Origin: an uncultured Bacteroidia bacterium
Lineage (GTDB): Bacteria > Bacteroidota > Bacteroidia > Bacteroidales > CAJPTX01
DNA: 64,000 bases
Direction of reading: 5' to 3'
NCBI GenBank assembly: GCA_947252645.1
Contig: CAMXWF010000001.1
Span: 124,001-188,000 of the forward strand
Under the pieces are notes generated by a model. It made no database searches. It had not been told where the DNA came from and saw nothing but the letters and a program-made list of their open reading frames with translations. Positions 1 to 7,953 of the stretch are shown here, piece by piece. Position 1 is the first letter of the stretch; every line of letters begins with the position of its first letter. The translations under genes and the position numbers were made by a program.

Positions 1-2
1 CG

Positions 3-1136
3 ATGGCCGACTCGGCCCAAGCGCGCCACATCCTGATTTCCTATCGCACCCATACGCCGGACACGGCGCAGCGGCTGGCAGATAGCCTGCTGGATGTGAT
101 ACGGCACGGGGGCGATTTTGCGGCCTTGGCAGCGCAGTACTCTGACGATCCGGGCTCGAAGAGTCGCGGGGGCGCGCTGGATTGGTTTGCGCAGGGCGCC
201 ATGGTGAAGCCCTTCAACGATGCCTGTTTTAACAACCCGGTGGGGGCGCTGGTTACGGTGAAGAGCGACTACGGGGTGCATGTGATCGAGGTGCAGGGCC
301 ATAGGGGCGAGTCGACCTATGTGGATTTGGCCATTCTGGCGAGCAACTATGAGGCCGGGAGCGAGACGCACCAGGCGGTGTTCAACGAGGCGAGTTCGTT
401 CGCCGCGCTGGCGCACACGGAGCGCCCGGGCTGGTGGCGGCGCATGTTCTCGGGCGAGGGGACGTTTGTCAAGGAGGCCGAGGCGCATTTTGACTCGCTG
501 GTGGCTGCTCGGGGCGTGAATAAGCAGCTGGCCAGCGGTGTGCGCCAGGAGGCCAAGCGGCTCAACAATCTAGACGAGGCCCGCGAGGTAGTGCGTTGGG
601 CCTATGGGGCCAAGCCGGGGCAGACGAGTTCTGTGTTTGAGCTGCCCGACCAGTACGTGGTGGCCTTTTTGGTGCGGGTGCATGCGAGCGATGGGGGCTA
701 TGCTACGCTCGACGCGGTGGCGGGGGATATTCTGCCCAAGGTGATGGAGGAGAAGAAGAAGGGGGTGCTTTCGGCGCAGATGGCGGAGGCTGCCCGTGGG
801 GTCAGCGGGATTCAGCCCGTGGGCAGTAAGCTTGGCGAGCCGGCGCGGGAGGCCGAGCAGGTGAGCTACGCGGGCTATAGTTTTGGCCGCGAGGGCTTCG
901 AGCCGGCCGCCATAGGGGCCACGGTGGCCCTCAAGCAGGGGCAGCGGACGGCACCTGTGGCGGGCAACATGGGGGTGTTCTTAATCCAGGCCGAGAGCGT
1001 CAGCGTGAGGCCTCAGGACGAGCAGGAACTCCGGGCCAGACAACAAAATGAACTCCAAACACGTATAAGATATAGCATGTACGATGCGCTGCAGCGGATG
1101 GCGAAGATAGAGGATCGGCGTGCGCGCTTCCTCTAG
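3..1136 (+). CDS. PpiD/SurA-type peptidylprolyl isomerase, 5'-truncated by the window edge
   Basis: This is the C-terminal 377 residues of a periplasmic folding factor; the frame is open at the left edge, so the real start lies outside. A parvulin-type rotamase domain covers about residues 5-105 (RHILIS near the start, then FAALAAQYSDDPGSKSRGG and GVHVIEV). The rest resembles the second, degenerate parvulin half and tail of Bacteroidota PpiD proteins of about 700 residues, which are anchored in the inner membrane by an N-terminal helix not seen here. Family role: cis-trans isomerisation at proline and chaperoning of outer-membrane proteins. It precedes a lipoprotein and outer-membrane protein cluster on the same strand with a 52-bp gap. 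The rotamase call is strong; PpiD rather than SurA rests on domain layout. Confidence 0.85.
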   Translation: MADSAQARHILISYRTHTPDTAQRLADSLLDVIRHGGDFAALAAQYSDDPGSKSRGGALDWFAQGAMVKPFNDACFNNPVGALVTVKSDYGVHVIEVQGHRGESTYVDLAILASNYEAGSETHQAVFNEASSFAALAHTERPGWWRRMFSGEGTFVKEAEAHFDSLVAARGVNKQLASGVRQEAKRLNNLDEAREVVRWAYGAKPGQTSSVFELPDQYVVAFLVRVHASDGGYATLDAVAGDILPKVMEEKKKGVLSAQMAEAARGVSGIQPVGSKLGEPAREAEQVSYAGYSFGREGFEPAAIGATVALKQGQRTAPVAGNMGVFLIQAESVSVRPQDEQELRARQQNELQTRIRYSMYDALQRMAKIEDRRARFL

Positions 1137-1188
1137 CGAGTACCGTGGCGACAGCGGGCGATGAATAGTTAATAGTAGGAGCTAGGCC

Positions 1189-2562
1189 ATGAGAAGATTG
1201 TATTGGGCAGTACTCGTGTCGGTGGGGGCATTGTTGCTGCTGTGGGGGTGCAAGAAGTCGTACGACGAGATCCAGGACGTGGGCATAGCTGAGTGGCAAC
1301 CCGAGCTGGCCGTGCCGCTGGTGAGCGAGAATGTACAGTACTCGGACCTGTTTGGTAACAAGAGGAGTGATGTTAGGTGCTACGGTGCTAAGGATGACCA
1401 GGCGATCATCCTGGAGTACCATGCCAACGATGTGGCGGGAGTCCGTGTGGCCAATAGCCTATTCACAGATCCTTCTTCTCGTACGGAGATTAAGATTCCA
1501 TCGAAAGAGGCAAAGGGGGGCATTACCGTGGGGCTCTTCGATAATGTGCCATACGGCGTGGTGGATGCGCAGGGGGTACGCTTTGTGTGTAGGCTGTCGG
1601 GGTTACCCAAACACAAGGAACAAGAAGAGGTACGCAAATATGTGGACTTTGAAATAGGGTCTTTAAGGGGGAAGGTCTATAATTACGACATAGATTCAGT
1701 CAAGGACCTTGCTCACCTAGGGAATTGGAAAGAGAAAAAAGGAGCAGAAAATAAGGTCTTCGATTATAATAGAGCGCCAGCATCGAATGTGAAACCTGTG
1801 GATAAAAGCGATCTGAGGTATGACCCCGATGGCGGCTACGTGGAGTTCGCCTTGCACGGGAACAACTCGAATATAGTAGAATTGTTCAGAAAGGGGCTTT
1901 TTGAAATATCAGCGCTGGATTGCGTTTTTCGGCTCACAAGTGAGTTCACAAAGCTTTGGGATCCCGAGCTGAAGGAGAAATACGAGAATTCGCCCAAAGA
2001 GTTCCTGGGGCTTACCCTGCAGATCTTCCTGGAGCTGCCTTTGCGTGATGTGAAGGTTCGCCCGCTGCTGATGGTGCAACACATTGGAGCGAAGGAGTTT
2101 TTCAAGAATCTGCCCGATTCGGTAGATCATCTATACCGCAAGGGCGACCTGCGCGTGGAGCTTGTGAAGGAGAGTTTGGCCAAGCTTTACATCAAGACGT
2201 TGAACTCCGTGAAGAACGCCACGGGGTGGTGTACGATAGAGTATGGTAGCGATACGAAAGGCTATACGCAGCTGAAGTTTAAGGATGCGGAGCCGGCCGA
2301 TGCTTCAGATGAGGTCAAGGCGATATTGGCTGGTCTTAAGATGGAGAGCGTGTTTGAGCTCAAGGGTAGCGAGACGGGTGTTCCGACCTTCCGGGAGCTA
2401 GAGCTCCAGGCGCAGCAGTACGAGGCTCTGCGTAAGGCCGATATGATCCGGATTAATCTTTTGCTCATGACTGAGAGCAACGAGCGGGCGACATTCAAGA
2501 TGACTGACCATGTGTGGGTGCATATGGCGCTGTCGGTCAAGCCGCAGGTGAGCTATCGCTAG
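1189..2562 (+). CDS. uncharacterised large lipoprotein
   Basis: The 457-residue product starts with a hydrophobic segment ending in a lipobox (LLWGC, Cys about 21), so it is predicted to be a lipid-anchored envelope protein. ATG at 1189 is supported by an AGGAG-like site about 9 nt upstream. I do not recognise the mature domain; it has no obvious catalytic motif and is rich in charged residues and short beta-prone stretches. The next gene on the strand, a DUF5723 outer-membrane protein, follows after 17 bp and then an OmpA-family protein, so the three are probably one transcript and may form a surface assembly. Part of the coding sequence (about 1650-1900) is visibly richer in A+T than its neighbours. 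Confidence 0.8.
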   Translation: MRRLYWAVLVSVGALLLLWGCKKSYDEIQDVGIAEWQPELAVPLVSENVQYSDLFGNKRSDVRCYGAKDDQAIILEYHANDVAGVRVANSLFTDPSSRTEIKIPSKEAKGGITVGLFDNVPYGVVDAQGVRFVCRLSGLPKHKEQEEVRKYVDFEIGSLRGKVYNYDIDSVKDLAHLGNWKEKKGAENKVFDYNRAPASNVKPVDKSDLRYDPDGGYVEFALHGNNSNIVELFRKGLFEISALDCVFRLTSEFTKLWDPELKEKYENSPKEFLGLTLQIFLELPLRDVKVRPLLMVQHIGAKEFFKNLPDSVDHLYRKGDLRVELVKESLAKLYIKTLNSVKNATGWCTIEYGSDTKGYTQLKFKDAEPADASDEVKAILAGLKMESVFELKGSETGVPTFRELELQAQQYEALRKADMIRINLLLMTESNERATFKMTDHVWVHMALSVKPQVSYR

Positions 2563-2579
2563 GAGATCCAAAAGAGAAC

Positions 2580-4037
2580 ATGAAGATGAGAGAGAAGAGA
2601 ATTGGGGTCTTGTTGCTGCTGTCGGCGTTTTGTCTGCTCTCTGGAGTGGTGCACGGGCAGTCGCAGATGGTGCTGCCGTATGTGGATCAGATATTCCAGT
2701 CGACGTGGGAGAACCCGGCAGTGCGCCCCATGCATCGTTTTAGTATCGGGTTGCCGGTGCTTTCCTCGGTGGAGGCGGGCTTAATCCAGAATGGCTTTGC
2801 GCTAAAGGATGTGATGGTGCCGCGTGTGCGCCATGGAAAGGCGGTAGCCGGGGCGTACGATATCGACCTGGGCAAGGTAGTGGCGGCGATGGGCAAGCGG
2901 GAGTCGGCCCTGCAGTACTCCGAGGCGAGCGTGGATTTACTGCATTTCCGTATGCAGTGGCGCGACTGGTATTTTTGGTTGGCCGGTCGGCTTACTACCA
3001 CGCAGACACTTGGCTACCCGCGTGGGCTTTTTGAAGTGCTCTACAGGGGCAATGCGGCCTACGCCGATGGCCAGGAGCACCAGGTGCGCCACTTGGGCGT
3101 GGGGCTGGAGTCGTACTACGAGTTTACCGTTGGTTTTTCGCAGGTCAAGGAGCGCTATGCCTACGGCGCGCGGGTGAGCTTATTGACGGGCCAGGCTTCC
3201 GCGCAGACGAAGTTTGACCAGTTCACCTACCAGCAGAGCGGGCTGCAGGAGAACGAGAACGTTTCGATGTATACGATGCGTTTGGTGGCCGATGGTGCGT
3301 TCAACACGTCGTGCCTACCGCGCGATGAGCAGGGCAAGTTTGAGCCCGGGCAATTTGGCACTTTGGAGTACCTCAAGCAGGCCGCGGTGCCGAACATGAA
3401 GAATCCCGGGGTGGCCTTGTCGCTTGGAGGAAGCTACAAGGTGTGGCGTGAGCTGGAGCTCTCGTTGGCCTTCTCGGACTTGGGGCTCATAGATTGGAAT
3501 GACCAGCTGCGGACCTATACCTACAATAAGGTGGAGGTGCCGTTGGAGCCACTCTATACGGGCGTGCCGGATTTGATTCGGGGGAAGGGTTTCAGCAAGA
3601 ACCAGATCCGGGCGATCGACCCCAAGCGGCTGACGGCGGACACGCTGGCCAAGGCGACGCGCTACGCCACGTGGCTTTCGCCGAAGATGCATTTCATGGT
3701 GACCTACGATATTCTGCCGCAGACGCAGGTGGGGGCGAGCTTTTCGGGGCTATACAATCCCTACCTGAAGTCGTTTTATCCGTCGGCCACGTTGACCTTC
3801 CAGCAGGGCTACGCTGACTGGGTGGTGGCGCAGTTGTCGTATAGCTACAACCAGTACTCGCCCGTCAACGTTGGGGCGGCGTTGGTGCTTAAGCCGGGCC
3901 CGCTGCAGTTCTACGTGGTGACCGACAACTTTTTGGGTATCATAGCGCCTAAGCTGCTTCGGGCGACCAATGTGCGCGTGGGGTTGAATATAGCGTTTGG
4001 TACGCATTACCCAGCAAGCAAGCTAACGTTTGAGTAG
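2580..4037 (+). CDS. DUF5723-like outer-membrane beta-barrel protein
   Basis: A 485-residue protein with an N-terminal signal peptide (MKMREKRIGVLLLLSAFCLL, cleavage probably after VVHGQ). The frame is open back to a GTG at 2514, but that would overlap the upstream gene and put 22 residues before the signal peptide, so ATG 2580 is preferred; ATG 2586 is also possible. The mature part alternates amphipathic strands with aromatic residues, carries an NPAVRP motif near the N terminus of the kind seen in PorV/FadL-like Bacteroidota barrels, and contains phrases such as LSLGGSYKVWRELELSLAFSD typical of DUF5723. Precise function unknown. It lies between a lipoprotein (17 bp) and an OmpA-family protein (12 bp), in one apparent operon. 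Confidence 0.75.
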   Translation: MKMREKRIGVLLLLSAFCLLSGVVHGQSQMVLPYVDQIFQSTWENPAVRPMHRFSIGLPVLSSVEAGLIQNGFALKDVMVPRVRHGKAVAGAYDIDLGKVVAAMGKRESALQYSEASVDLLHFRMQWRDWYFWLAGRLTTTQTLGYPRGLFEVLYRGNAAYADGQEHQVRHLGVGLESYYEFTVGFSQVKERYAYGARVSLLTGQASAQTKFDQFTYQQSGLQENENVSMYTMRLVADGAFNTSCLPRDEQGKFEPGQFGTLEYLKQAAVPNMKNPGVALSLGGSYKVWRELELSLAFSDLGLIDWNDQLRTYTYNKVEVPLEPLYTGVPDLIRGKGFSKNQIRAIDPKRLTADTLAKATRYATWLSPKMHFMVTYDILPQTQVGASFSGLYNPYLKSFYPSATLTFQQGYADWVVAQLSYSYNQYSPVNVGAALVLKPGPLQFYVVTDNFLGIIAPKLLRATNVRVGLNIAFGTHYPASKLTFE

Positions 4038-4049
4038 GAGGCGCAGTGC

Positions 4050-6395
4050 ATGAAGAGTACAAGGAAGATCGTGAGGGAGCTGACGATGAAAGCGCAGTAT
4101 AGGTTGTTGGCGGCGGTATTGGGCGTGGTGTGGCTGTTGGGTGTGGGGTCTGCGGTCCCCGGCCTGGCCCAGTCCTTCACGCCAGAATTGCTAAAGGGTC
4201 GAGTCAATAGCGACTGCCCAGAGGTTAATCCGGTGCTGAGTAAAGGGGGCGATACGCTGTTTTTTTCGCGGGTGAACTGCGATAGCAATCGCTATGGGCG
4301 CGAGGATAGCCAGGACATCTACATGAGTGTACGGCAGTCTGACGATACGTGGGGCGCGCCGGTGCGGCTGCCCAATTCGGTGAACATCGCGCGCTACAAT
4401 GCGCTCTACTCCGTGCTGAGCGATGGCCGCACGTTTCTGATAGGGGGTAGTTTCGATAAGAAGGGGAAGACGTGGCTGCGCAATGGTTTTTCTTTAGTGA
4501 CCTTGGGGGACGATGGGATCTGGAGCGCGCCGCGGCGGCTTAAGGTTTCGGGCTACTCCTCGCTGGATGAGGGTCGCTATGCCAATGCGTACCTGACCCC
4601 GGATGGGCGCTTCCTATTCATGACTTTTTCGAGCATGTGGAATGGAGGTAATCTGAAGCTCTACATTTCCGAGAAGAAGCGTGAGGGTGTTTACACACGG
4701 CCTAAGCGTATGCGGGGAGTGTTCAAGGAGTTTGCGTCGGTGGAGGCGCCCCATTATTCTCAGAGTGGCAATAAGCTCTACTTCAGCGGTCGCAAGCGTG
4801 GTTCGTCGCGTGTGCGGCTCTACTATGCAGTGCCGTTGGACTCCACGTTGAAGCGCTGGGACACGGTGGTGTCGCTTTCTGACACGGTGAACATAGGTTC
4901 GTGGACGTCCTATTTTGTGCCTAATCACGATGCCACCTATGCGCTGCTGTGCGCAGTGGGGGGCGAGCAGGCGGCCCAGGAGCGGGCCAAGGCGGAGTCG
5001 GCGGCCAGTGGGCAGACGGGGTCGGTAGAGCAGTCGGAGTCAGTGAGCGATGTTCTCTATCCTGGTGACTCGGTGAGGGCTGGGTCGATAGAGGTGCGCC
5101 GTGCAGTGGCCGATAGTCTTGGGGGCCTCCATGAGGAGTCGAAGCAGTTGGATTTGGCGCAGGTGGAGGGGAAGAGCCACGGCCGCTCCGACATCTACCA
5201 GGCGATGCTGGTGGAGACGCGTCCGTGGGTGGATATCAAGGGTCGCCTGATAGATGGCCGTACGCGGAAGTTGCTGAAGTCCGAGAGCAAGCCTGAGGTG
5301 TACGTGAACGGGGCGCAGTCTGACTCCGTGAAGATGGTGGATGGCAATAGATTCACCGCACGCCTGCCGCTTGGAGGGGTGTATGCTTTCTCGGCTGCGG
5401 TGCCATACTACACCTCGGATACGGTGCAGGTGGACGTGCATGGCATAAAGCTGCACCAGGAGAGGGTGGTGGATATCACCATGACCACGCTGCCCTATGT
5501 GCGGGTGTATGGTGTGATACTCGACAGCTATACTAGTGCCCCGATAGAAAGGAAGTGGGGGCCGAAGCTCCTGATCGATGGCAAGACGGTGGACTCGGTG
5601 GAGCTTGACCCGAAGACCATGGCCTACGCTGTGAATCTTCCCTTCGGTAGCAAGTATACCTTTAGCGTGCAGGCCAATGAGTATAAGCCAGTGCCCGTTG
5701 AGGTGGATTTGAGCATGTACGACAGCTACGGTGAGCTGGAGCAGAATGTCTATGCCTCCCCGCTGAATCCTAATATGGTGACGCTCTATGGGAAGGTGAT
5801 CAATACGAAGACGGGCAAGCCGCTGGAGCCGGGGATAGTCGTGACGATGCGTGTCAATCGCCATGAGTCGAACAACTTCCAGTACAATGACAAGAATGCT
5901 TCGTACCGTTTGATGCTGCCGGCGGGGTCGGACTACGACTTGGTGCCGAATGCTAAGAACTTCTACAATCGTCTGGAGGTGGTGGATTTGAAGAATGCCA
6001 AGCCGCGCGCCAAGGTACCTCGGGATTTCTTCGTTACGCCGCTGGAGGTTGGGCAGTCGGTGGATATCGAGAACATCTACTTTGAGACGGGCAAGAGCAA
6101 TCTGAAGCCGGAGTCCTTCCGTTCGCTCAATGCGTTGGTGGACTTTTTCAACGAGTATCCCAACGTGCGGGTGCTCATTGGAGGTCACACGGATAATGTG
6201 GGCGGAAAGGCGATGAATATTCGGCTGTCGGGTCGTCGTGCGGCCGCGGTGGCGCAGTACCTGATCGACCAGGGGATTTCTAGGGATCGGTTTGTGACCA
6301 AGGGCTACGGGCCCGAGAGGCCTAAGGTGTCGAATAAGACGGCCAAGGGTAGGGCGCAGAACCGACGTGTAGACTTTACGATAGAGGCCATATAG
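4050..6395 (+). CDS. OmpA-family protein with PD40 propeller and regulatory-like domains (PorE-like layout)
   Basis: A 781-residue secreted protein. After the signal sequence (ending near GLAQ) come WD40-like PD40 propeller repeats (about 45-320), one or more carboxypeptidase-regulatory-like beta-sandwich domains (about 395-650), and a C-terminal OmpA peptidoglycan-binding domain (about 668-781) with IYFETGKSNLKPES, GGHTDNVG and RAQNRRVDF. This order matches PorE of the Porphyromonas type IX secretion system, except that PorE has N-terminal TPRs and a lipobox, neither present here. ATG 4050 has a TAGGAGG site 8 nt upstream; an internal ATG at 4086, also with a purine-rich site, would give a shorter signal peptide. 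Predicted periplasmic, bridging the outer membrane and cell wall. A strong terminator follows. Confidence 0.85.
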   Translation: MKSTRKIVRELTMKAQYRLLAAVLGVVWLLGVGSAVPGLAQSFTPELLKGRVNSDCPEVNPVLSKGGDTLFFSRVNCDSNRYGREDSQDIYMSVRQSDDTWGAPVRLPNSVNIARYNALYSVLSDGRTFLIGGSFDKKGKTWLRNGFSLVTLGDDGIWSAPRRLKVSGYSSLDEGRYANAYLTPDGRFLFMTFSSMWNGGNLKLYISEKKREGVYTRPKRMRGVFKEFASVEAPHYSQSGNKLYFSGRKRGSSRVRLYYAVPLDSTLKRWDTVVSLSDTVNIGSWTSYFVPNHDATYALLCAVGGEQAAQERAKAESAASGQTGSVEQSESVSDVLYPGDSVRAGSIEVRRAVADSLGGLHEESKQLDLAQVEGKSHGRSDIYQAMLVETRPWVDIKGRLIDGRTRKLLKSESKPEVYVNGAQSDSVKMVDGNRFTARLPLGGVYAFSAAVPYYTSDTVQVDVHGIKLHQERVVDITMTTLPYVRVYGVILDSYTSAPIERKWGPKLLIDGKTVDSVELDPKTMAYAVNLPFGSKYTFSVQANEYKPVPVEVDLSMYDSYGELEQNVYASPLNPNMVTLYGKVINTKTGKPLEPGIVVTMRVNRHESNNFQYNDKNASYRLMLPAGSDYDLVPNAKNFYNRLEVVDLKNAKPRAKVPRDFFVTPLEVGQSVDIENIYFETGKSNLKPESFRSLNALVDFFNEYPNVRVLIGGHTDNVGGKAMNIRLSGRRAAAVAQYLIDQGISRDRFVTKGYGPERPKVSNKTAKGRAQNRRVDFTIEAI

Positions 6396-6772
6396 TTTTT
6401 GGCCTAGCCATGGTGCGGGCGTGCGCTGCGTGGGGCGGCGTGCGCCCGCTGTTTTTTCTCGGTACACCTGGTGACTCCGACAGCAGGTGTACCCGTGGGG
6501 GGGCCTGAGACTCGCCGTGGGGTGGTGGGGTGTAGAGGCCTACCGTGAGCAGGTTACGTGCCACTGCGTGGGTCGCCGTGGTGGGGATTGGGCTGCTGCG
6601 GGTGGGCTGGAGGAGTTGGGAGGCGTAGCGAGAGGGTGTCGTGGCTTCGGGATCGACGAGGGCTACGGGGGTGTGCAGGCTGCGCAGAGCCAGGGGGCTA
6701 GGGGAAGGTAGAGGGGGTGGAGTGCAGGCAGGAGCTAGCGCGAGCTACGTGGAGAACTAGCCCTTTTATGTG
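6396..6772. other. gene-free convergent gap, G-rich
   Basis: This 377-bp stretch separates the OmpA gene from mnmA, which points toward it. Besides the terminator it holds a perfect 10-bp inverted repeat, GGTACACCTG (6461-6470) and CAGGTGTACC (6484-6493), with a 13-nt loop and no T-run on either strand. The rest is G-rich on the plus strand. The open frame at 6487-6711 has no family resemblance and is not called as a gene. Confidence 0.6.
6415..6457 (+). terminator. intrinsic terminator after the OmpA-family gene
   Basis: GCGGGCG (6415-6421) pairs with CGCCCGC (6443-6449), and the stem can extend inward to about 12 bp with two G-U pairs. It is followed by a run of six T at 6452-6457. It starts 20 bp after the stop codon and closes the 1.2-6.4 kb operon. 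Confidence 0.85.
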
Positions 6773-7951
6773 CTATTCTGCGATGGTGGCAGAGCCTAGG
6801 AGCTCTTCGCCGCGGTACCAGGCGGCGAACTGCCCCGGTGTGATGCCTCGTTGCGGTGTGAGGAAGTGCAGGTAGTGCTGTTGGTGGTAGGCGCAGAGGA
6901 TGGCCTCTTGGAGAGGCTGGCGGTGCCTGAGTCGGGCCAAGACGGGCGTTTCCTGACCGTCTTGGATTGCCTGAGAGGGGCGTACCCAGTGCATGGATTC
7001 GGGCATTAGCCGTGCGGCGGGTCGGTAGAGGTAGGGGTGCTGTGCGCCTTGCGCCACGTAGACGATGTTGAGGGCGGGGTCGAGGCCTACCACGAAGAGG
7101 GGTAGGGGCTTTCCCCCGATCTTGAGTCCTTTGCGTTGGCCGATGGTGTAGAACTGCGCGCCTTGGTGTTGTCCTATCACGTGGCCCATACTGGGGGCGA
7201 GGGGGTAGGGGCGCGCGAGGTCAGGTAGGCTCGAGGTGGCTTTAGGAGGCGTGGCGTTTGGTGGTATTTCTATGACGTTGCCCACCCTGGGGGCCAGTTT
7301 CTGCGCGAGGAAGATAGGGAGATTGACCTCGCCCACGAAGCAGATGCCGTAGCTGTCTTTGCGCTCTGCGGTGGGGAGGTGCTGCTCTAGGGCGAGGGCA
7401 CGGACTTGGCTTTTTAGTAGGTGCCCGACGGGGAAGAGCGCGTGCTGGAGCTGGAGTTGGCTTACTTGGCAGAGGAAGTAGCTTTGGTCTTTTTGCTTGT
7501 CGACGCCGGCCAGGAGTGCAAGTTCATGCGTGGAGCTTGGGCAGGCATTGGCGATTCTGCAGTAGTGGCCGGTGGCCACGTGGTCAGCCCCGAGCTGCTG
7601 CGCCAGCTCCCAGAAGGCTTGGAATTTGATTTCGCGGTTGCAGAGGACGTCGGGGTTTGGCGTGCGTCCGCGGGCGTACTCCTCGAATAGGTAGTTGACG
7701 ACTTTTTCGCGGTACTGCGCGCTCAGGTCGACAACTTGGAAGTTGATTTGAAGTCTTCGGGCGACCATTTCTGCGAATTCGACGTCCTGCTCAAAGCTGC
7801 ACCCGGAGCTAATGAGGCCGGTGGAGTCGTGCCAATTTCGCATGAAGATGCCGAGAACCTGGTATCCCTGCTGCTTGAGCAGGTACGCGGCGACGCTAGA
7901 GTCGACGCCGCCGGAGAGGCCTAGGGCCACCACGTTGTTGTTGTGGGCCAT
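6773..7951 (-). CDS. mnmA: tRNA-specific 2-thiouridylase MnmA
   Basis: MnmA activates U34 of tRNA-Lys, -Glu and -Gln with ATP and inserts sulfur to make 2-thiouridine. The 392-residue product has the PP-loop SGGVDSS (about 13-19), the catalytic cysteine in NPDVLCNREIKF, GHYCRI, and the second cysteine in SYGICFVGEVN, followed by the usual C-terminal beta-barrels. The frame runs back to 8122, but the family start is MAHNNNVVALGL at ATG 7951, only 2 bp after the mutS2 stop, so mutS2 and mnmA are co-transcribed and probably translationally coupled. The window also encodes a tRNA-Lys, though with a CTT anticodon. Confidence 0.95.
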   Translation of the reverse strand: MAHNNNVVALGLSGGVDSSVAAYLLKQQGYQVLGIFMRNWHDSTGLISSGCSFEQDVEFAEMVARRLQINFQVVDLSAQYREKVVNYLFEEYARGRTPNPDVLCNREIKFQAFWELAQQLGADHVATGHYCRIANACPSSTHELALLAGVDKQKDQSYFLCQVSQLQLQHALFPVGHLLKSQVRALALEQHLPTAERKDSYGICFVGEVNLPIFLAQKLAPRVGNVIEIPPNATPPKATSSLPDLARPYPLAPSMGHVIGQHQGAQFYTIGQRKGLKIGGKPLPLFVVGLDPALNIVYVAQGAQHPYLYRPAARLMPESMHWVRPSQAIQDGQETPVLARLRHRQPLQEAILCAYHQQHYLHFLTPQRGITPGQFAAWYRGEELLGSATIAE

Positions 7952-7953
7952 GG

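Noticed and set aside
5040..6467. Long minus-strand open frame of 475 codons opposite the OmpA-family gene
   Set aside because: His/Arg-rich composition with no family similarity; it is the antisense shadow of a well-supported gene.
6487..6711. 74-codon frame and possible G-quadruplex (runs of G at 6497-6530)
   Set aside because: No family similarity for the frame; the G-runs do not form four clean tracts of three or more with short loops.
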